Assembly (NCBI GenBank): GCA_963556145.1
Contig: OY744467.1
Span: 6,696,001 to 6,760,000, forward strand
Direction: 5' to 3'
Source: Hygrocybe punicea
Lineage: Eukaryota > Basidiomycota > Agaricomycetes > Agaricales > Hygrophoraceae
Length of the DNA stretch: 64,000 bases
Made by a program: the position numbers and the translations under genes
Notes under the pieces: model-generated
What the model was told of the DNA's origin: nothing
The model's input: the letters and a program-made list of their open reading frames with translations, nothing else
Databases searched by the model: none
Shown: positions 59,054-64,000 of the stretch, in pieces
Numbering within the stretch: position 1 is the first letter of the stretch
Layout: the number at the start of each line of letters is the position of its first letter

Positions 59054-62000
59054 ATGCCCATAACTACTGCTACTACTGCCAGTAAAAAAGCTGGTGCACC
59101 AGCTCCTCAATCTCAGCTTGCGAAAGATCTCGATCTCGATCTGGACATGTTATCTGACTTGAGTTATCTTTCAGATGATGACCAATCAGATGCCGAAATG
59201 GAAACTGTACCCCAGATAGCCACTCTGCAGCCCTTGCAGCCCCTGCAGCCCCTGCAGCCCTTCCCACTATACCTTAGGAAAGATAAGGAGCCATCTAATA
59301 TTGTAGGCCCTCATTGTCATTGCTTCCCATACTAATTACAGCTGATTTCATAATGATGTGGAAAAGTTAGAAAAAAATCAATGTGGCACAACTCCATTGC
59401 TGTCCAGCCGCACACACAATTTCAACGTCAGCTAAACAACTTGATGCCTCCCCGCACCGTCTCTGAGGATCTCAAAGCTCGCATCCCCACCTTATATCAT
59501 TCGGGCTATGAAATTGACAAGATCTGTGAGATTCTTGGTGTTGGCAAGTCTCTTGCCTACAGGACCTTACAGCATCACCAGCTTTATGGTGTTACCTACA
59601 ACCCATTAGCTCGACCAACAGGACACCATTGCACTCTTACTCCTTTCGATATCGGCTTCATTCGCTTACTAAGATAGACGCCACCAGGAACTAGCACACT
59701 TATGTAATATGATCACGTGACGTTCCCATGGCCAAATGTTGATTTTGTCTAGAATATATATATGTACTACAACTATAGCATAGACCTTTTTACTTCAGCA
59801 ATCATACTGGCTGGTAGCGTACGATGTCCATAATACTTCCAATTGGCCCATGCAGCCTCAGCCCCTACTAATCCCTGTGAATAGGCCAAAATAAATTGTG
59901 CTGACCTATTTGCATAGCTGTCCAAAATATTCCAAATCCTCCAGATCATCCAAGTCACACTCAAACATGCCACCTTCTTCAAGTTGGTGAAACCTATCCT
60001 GGATTTCTTTCAGTTCTGAGTGAGCACAATTGTTAACTTCACTTTCAGAATCAGAACTTGAACTCTGGATTCCTGGCAGATAATCAGAGTCATTCCCAGA
60101 GTTGGATGAAGCTGCTTCATCTCTGGACTTGGAAGAGGCATTTTTGGGATTATTCAAGTGTGCAGAATGAGCTTTGGACAGTTTCCTCATCAGGTGATTG
60201 AGTTCTGGCCTGTGTTTCCTGTCGGGCCAGTCCCTCTTCCAGGTCACGTGGTGTATTACATAAGCGGCCAAATGCATGCTCCAAATTTTCAAAACTCTGG
60301 CAATCCACGTGAAAAGTGATTTGGAAACATTTATTGAAAAGTTTCTTAATTTGGTAATAACTTGCCCAATTCCTGGAATATAAAGAAACTGTCTCCTAGG
60401 AGCACAAGTCCAGACATATCCCTACCATTTCCAGCAATGATATTAGTGAAAAGACTATTGATATGGATGGTATAAGACATGGTAGACGGTCAATTATTGG
60501 CTTATGTAATGGGTGCTGGTTCCTGGTGGCGTCTATCTTACTAGCCCACCACCACACATTATACCTTGATGAACTCCAGCAAGAACTTCGGGTCCAGCGC
60601 AACATCCATGTCTCACTATCCACTCTCATGCGTACCCTCCGCCATATTCACTTCTCCAACAAATGTGTATCAGTTCAGGCACTTGAACGAAATGACCTAC
60701 AGCATGCGATCTTCATGAACCACATTGGTGCTGAGGTCTCTGATCCCTCGATGCTGATGTTCACGGATGAGAGTGCAGTGAATGATCGGACGCAGAGCCG
60801 GTGATTTGGTTGGTCATTAGTGGGGACTCGTTGCGTGCAAAGGCAGGCATTCATTAGGGGAAAGAGGTATTCTATTCTGCCGGTGTTGACCCTCGATGGT
60901 ATCATCGCATATGATATTATTGAGGGCTCAATCACTGCACAACGGTTCGTCCAATTCCTTCGAGATATGGTCGTAAGTCTTGTTCTCTCCAATTCTCTGG
61001 GTTATCTACTTATATTTTCATATAGATCCCTCTCACCAATCCTTATCCAGGCCCATGAAGTGTTCTCATTCTCGATAACTGCAACATCCATCATTCAGAC
61101 GAAGTCAGAGAACTGATTGAGGTCCAAGCAAGTACGTACATTGCGAATGCATCCAACTCATGCTAATATGTGTTTTTCAGGTTGCCGAATCATTTTCTTG
61201 CCGCCATACTCGCCAGACTACAATCCCATTGAATTCGCCTTCTCGTCGATCAAATCATACCTCTGCTGTCACACACATGAGCGCAACTTATTTACAATTG
61301 TTCAAGCGATGGATAACATTACTCCTGACAAGGCCGTGGGGTGGTTTTGGTCATCAGGTTACATGTAGGTTACATGTATCTGTGTATCTGTGTACCTGTA
61401 CCCTTTTTTTTGTTGTTGTATACATGTTCCAATATGACTAGTACCGAGTGTCCAAGATATTGATTCCAAACGTAACTACACAAACATACAAGCACAGGTA
61501 ACTAATTGAATGGATCCTCGTCAGTATTCCTCAGTGGAGCATGGAACCCCCATGGGATGGGGAGCATCTCCTTGAGATCTGCACTGTAATAAAATGTGCG
61601 ACGGTCGTCTTGGGTTTGCTCACCCTTCGTCATCTTAGGCCTAAACCATGTAGCGGCACCACCTTCTTCCCAAGTGATTTCATAGCGCACAATATCCTCC
61701 TCTTCATGCCAGCGAGGTGCTGGATTATTGCCGGCTGTTTTCCTGTCATGCCTCCTTCTCTTCTGCTCTCGTTTCCACCTGGCACAACCATGTATCAAGC
61801 ACAGGGTGTCTCCTTTCGAGAAGCTGAATTCTGTGAGATCAGCAACAGCGAGTGATCCAATCATGTCTGGCCCATAATCCTCAGCTGACAGGGCCGCTTC
61901 ATATTGACATGCCGCGATCACTCCGAGGTGATCTCTGGCAAAGGCTAGAAAATTGCGAAGGTCACCGGCTGCAGGCTCAATAGGCGAAGAGAATGGGGAG

Positions 62001-63950
62001 GGATCACAAGAACGCTTGCGGTTAGGAGTCGTTGGCCCAGCAGTCATTGGCCCACCAGTTTTTGGCGCCAGCGCACCTACAACGGTGCCCACTGGCCACG
62101 CGAACAAAGCAAGTTGGTTGTTTTGATCTGTCGTGTTAGCTGGTGTCGTGATAGCTGGTGACTGAGCTTTGATTTGTTGAGCTGGTAAAAGTGACTTTCT
62201 GCAGTTTACGGGGTCATATGCTGATGTATTCAGAGGGACATTGATGGTAGTCTGGCCCTCATGCTGTATAAAGTTTAGCTTGAAGGTCTCGAAAGAGATG
62301 GAGAGCTTGGACGTACAAGTGCAAGTGTCCACTGGTGCATCATAAAGGGTGTAAGGGTGAGCCTGTAGTTGTCTTCACAAATGTAAATGTAGTGCCCAGG
62401 ATTGTTGTCGTCCCCATACTTCTTTTCCAACATGTCACAGAACCAGGCCAGGGCAATCTCCAAGGACATAGCTCCCTGTGGTGTTGCCGCAGGATCAAGG
62501 GCTTGTGCATCGAGGCTGGTGTTTTCAACTGTGGCATTCAGCTGCATAACAACCATGTTAGATTGTATAGCAACAGAATCTTCCACGTACATCAGCAGGG
62601 CACTTCTTCTTTACGTCTTCGATGTCCACGATAATATTGACCTTTTTGTAATGATGCTCATTGATTTTTGAGAGAAGGTCCTTGTACTCGGCTTCCTTTT
62701 CTACGTCTAATGCATCCGCTTTCCTGAAGATGTTTTAGCTTCAATTCCGAGTCTGACACTGCAATGGAAGACACTTACCCTCACCCAGGATGGTAGTATT
62801 TGAACTTGTAAAAATGCTGAGGAGATACCATCCACTTTGTTTCACCAAACCGCGCAAGAATGGCTTGCATGAAAGATACATAGTTGTTGGGCAAGCAAGT
62901 GAATGTGATCTCCTTGCTGTGAATATCTCGTTTGAATTTAATTGCTGGCTGCTTGCCGATCTTCGGGACAGCTGAGGTGTGACGTATGAGTTGTATTGAA
63001 ATAATCGTGCACAATTCTTCCTCATCGGAAGAAGAATCGCTGTCCACCATAGTTGTCGACTGTAACTTGAAGGCTTCGAAATTTTTTGTCTAACAATTGG
63101 AACTCAGTGACTAATTGGGTGTGCGGCTGGACAGCAGTGGAGTTGCACCACCTTGATTTTTTTCTAACTTTTCCACATCATTATGAAATCAGCTGTAAAT
63201 TTCTTTTACCAGTGGTGTTGCTCTTGTGGCAACGGTGGTGAAGTCTTTTGCTGTGCCTATTGCCCTAGGGTTCTATGCATGGACAAGTGTATCACACTTT
63301 CTGCAAGTCCAGGATTTCTGATAAAGAATGATACTTTTTTTATTTGTCCCAAATGCCACATAAAGTATGACTGGCAGATGAAGAATAAGATTTTGACACC
63401 ATACACAGTAAGTAAAAAGTGTAACACATTTATCCTTTAACTGATTTTTGTGGAGGGAATTGTTGTTGGAAATTGGATTTGGGATGGGACCCCTGCAGAG
63501 TTGGGGGCTCTTGTTATTTGAGGAGCATGGCATTTGGTCGATACAGCCTCAGTGGCCATACTGAATTTTAGGTTGGCTGATATTCCAGAAGGAGGAGACC
63601 CAGCCTTTATGGTCTACCATCACCTTCATGCCTACTTTCCTGCGCAGAAAGATCAGGTCTTCCAATATTTCAACATTCACTTTTCCTTCAATCCTTCCAG
63701 TTCTGCCTCAGTGTAAACTCAGGAGAGAAAGTCCAGAAAGTGTTATTGGCTCTACTCAAGTATGTCTCAGAATTATTCCTCTTAACTGTTCTAATCCAAT
63801 ATGGATAAGATGTGATTTCAAATGCATTATTGTGTTTTTGCACACCCACTCTGACCCTGATACTGGTTTGCTGCACTATCAAGTGGATCGTGGTGCATCA
63901 CTCACTATTCCTGAGGTAGGTATTATATATTAATTTACAATTTGATATAA
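59054..63950 (+). CDS. PHD-like zinc-finger orphan protein with a mariner element in its first intron (partial)
   Basis: Exon 1 59054-59302 (MPITTATTASKKAGAPAPQ, acidic DLDLDMLSDLSYLSDDDQSD, LQP repeats). Removing element 2 and one TA leaves an intron of about 50 nt (GTAGGCCC...CTAATTA...TTTTACCAG). Exon 2 63213-63407 gives a cysteine-rich finger CSCGNGGEVFCCAYCPRVLC..FFICPKCH, PHD-like. A later exon has ILNFRLADIPEGGDPAFMVY (63550-63715) and the gene continues off the window edge. The finger could read chromatin or DNA; such proteins are multicopy in Agaricomycetes. Frame intact as far as visible, so the gene may survive if the element is spliced out. Confidence 0.6.
59444..61368 (+). pseudogene. 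Tc1/mariner transposase of element 2, interrupted
   Basis: ATG at 59444; paired/HTH-like region with GYEIDKICEILGVGKSLAYR; cut at 59671 by the nested element and resuming in frame at 60544 with TLYLDELQQELRV. First Asp in LMFTDESAVND, TGA at 60802, RGKRYSILPVLTLDG, intron (about 60970-61024), second Asp in VLILDNCNIHH, intron (61131-61180), third acidic residue in PPYSPDYNPIEFAF, stop at 61368. Spacing between second Asp and Glu is about 35 residues. The family and DDE triad are clear; insertion and stop make it inactive. Confidence 0.85.
59672..60538 (-). mobile_element. 867-bp nested element with 5-bp target duplication
   Basis: Inverted ends AGATAGACGCCACCAGGAAC flanked by TACTA (59667-59671, 60539-60543). 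Removing it with one TACTA restores the transposase frame. Minus-strand frame 59906-60292 (MHLAAYVIHHVTWKRDWPDR, LNHLMRKLSKAHSAH, acidic Ser-rich tail) may be a remnant of its own or a captured gene; no catalytic motif seen. Superfamily not assigned. Confidence 0.8.
61502..63050 (-). CDS. Mariner-borne partner protein of element 2
   Basis: Exons: 63050 to about 62781 (MVDSDSSSDEEEL, then HSKEITFTCLPNNYVSFMQA), about 62591-62720 after a 60-nt intron (KADALDVEKEAEYKDLLSK, KKVNIIVDIEDVKKKCP), a third exon (SLEIALAWFCDMLEKKYG, HYIYICEDNYRLTL), then 62332-61502 with a Ser/Pro linker, a helical SAM-like region (FARDHLGVIAACQYEAAL, LTEFSFSKGDTLCLIHG) and ERYEITWEEG-type tail. The junction near 62330 needs a small intron or frame change. 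Same position, orientation and overall plan as 55248-56656. Function unknown. Confidence 0.6.
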
Positions 63951-64000
63951 TAACATATTTGCACTTCATAGCTTTTCTCTGTTCTATTCTCCCCTGGATT

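Larger units (their letters stand above)
59339..63195 (+). mobile_element. Tc1/mariner element 2 with two convergent genes and a nested insertion
   Basis: 3857 bp between TA duplications (59337-59338, 63196-63197). Ends CAGCTGATTTCATAATGATG, inverted repeats about 80 bp long (through GCTGTCCAGCCGCACAC) with few mismatches. Transposase (+) 59444-61368 and partner gene (-) 61502-63050 are convergent, as in element 1. An 867-bp element is nested in the transposase. Confidence 0.92.

Noticed and set aside
1..64000. tRNA or rRNA genes
   Set aside because: No cloverleaf-like or rRNA core sequence recognised by eye; a covariance-model search would be needed to be sure.

Overview
The window looks like nuclear DNA of a filamentous basidiomycete, most likely an Agaricomycete. 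Genes are split by many very short GT..AG introns (about 45-60 nt). Transposase types common in that group occur (Plavaka-like, Tc1/mariner DD34E, hAT-type ends, a PIF1/Helitron helicase). Several coding stretches resemble orphan multicopy protein families I associate with Agaricomycetes. No bacterial signals, rRNA or tRNA genes were seen. It is a transposon graveyard with few intact genes.

Layout. 33-3411 (-): broken PIF1/Helitron helicase with a C-terminal Cys/His peptidase-like module. 3425-15189: a possible large element with CACTA-like inverted ends and AGGAGTCC subterminal repeats. It contains low-complexity repeats, a TA-flanked MITE (5201-5576), a 387-bp near-perfect fold-back (5936-6322) and a non-autonomous LTR element (6570-13841) with two 875-bp LTRs. 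The right LTR carries a hAT-type insertion (11650-13021). 16035-21160: a gene remnant, a truncated hAT-like repeat, a Plavaka transposase pseudogene and a complete hAT-type element. 22700-31870: orphan genes, one split by a 2449-bp TA-flanked element. 32738-33625: truncated hAT-like repeat. 33600-37949: a divergent pair of Crinkler-like P-loop NTPase genes, the plus-strand one ending in a nuclease-like domain. 38045-39720: Tc1/mariner relics. 43160-45741: Plavaka deletion derivative split by a hAT-type element. 45838-47700: satellites. 48421-57555: decayed orphan genes. 53952-56749 and 59339-63195: two Tc1/mariner elements, each with a transposase and a convergent second gene, both lying in introns of host-like genes.

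Two patterns deserve most attention. First, a dyad of about 56 bp (arms ACCTCGCGA/TCGCGAGGT, centre ACGTCAATTGACGT) recurs at about a dozen sites, inside every full-length hAT-type element except the small fold-back and in several truncated repeats. Second, the two mariner elements share a two-gene layout in which the minus-strand partner is of unknown function. Target-site duplications could be read directly for most elements; for several insertions the empty site or the interrupted reading frame confirms the boundaries.
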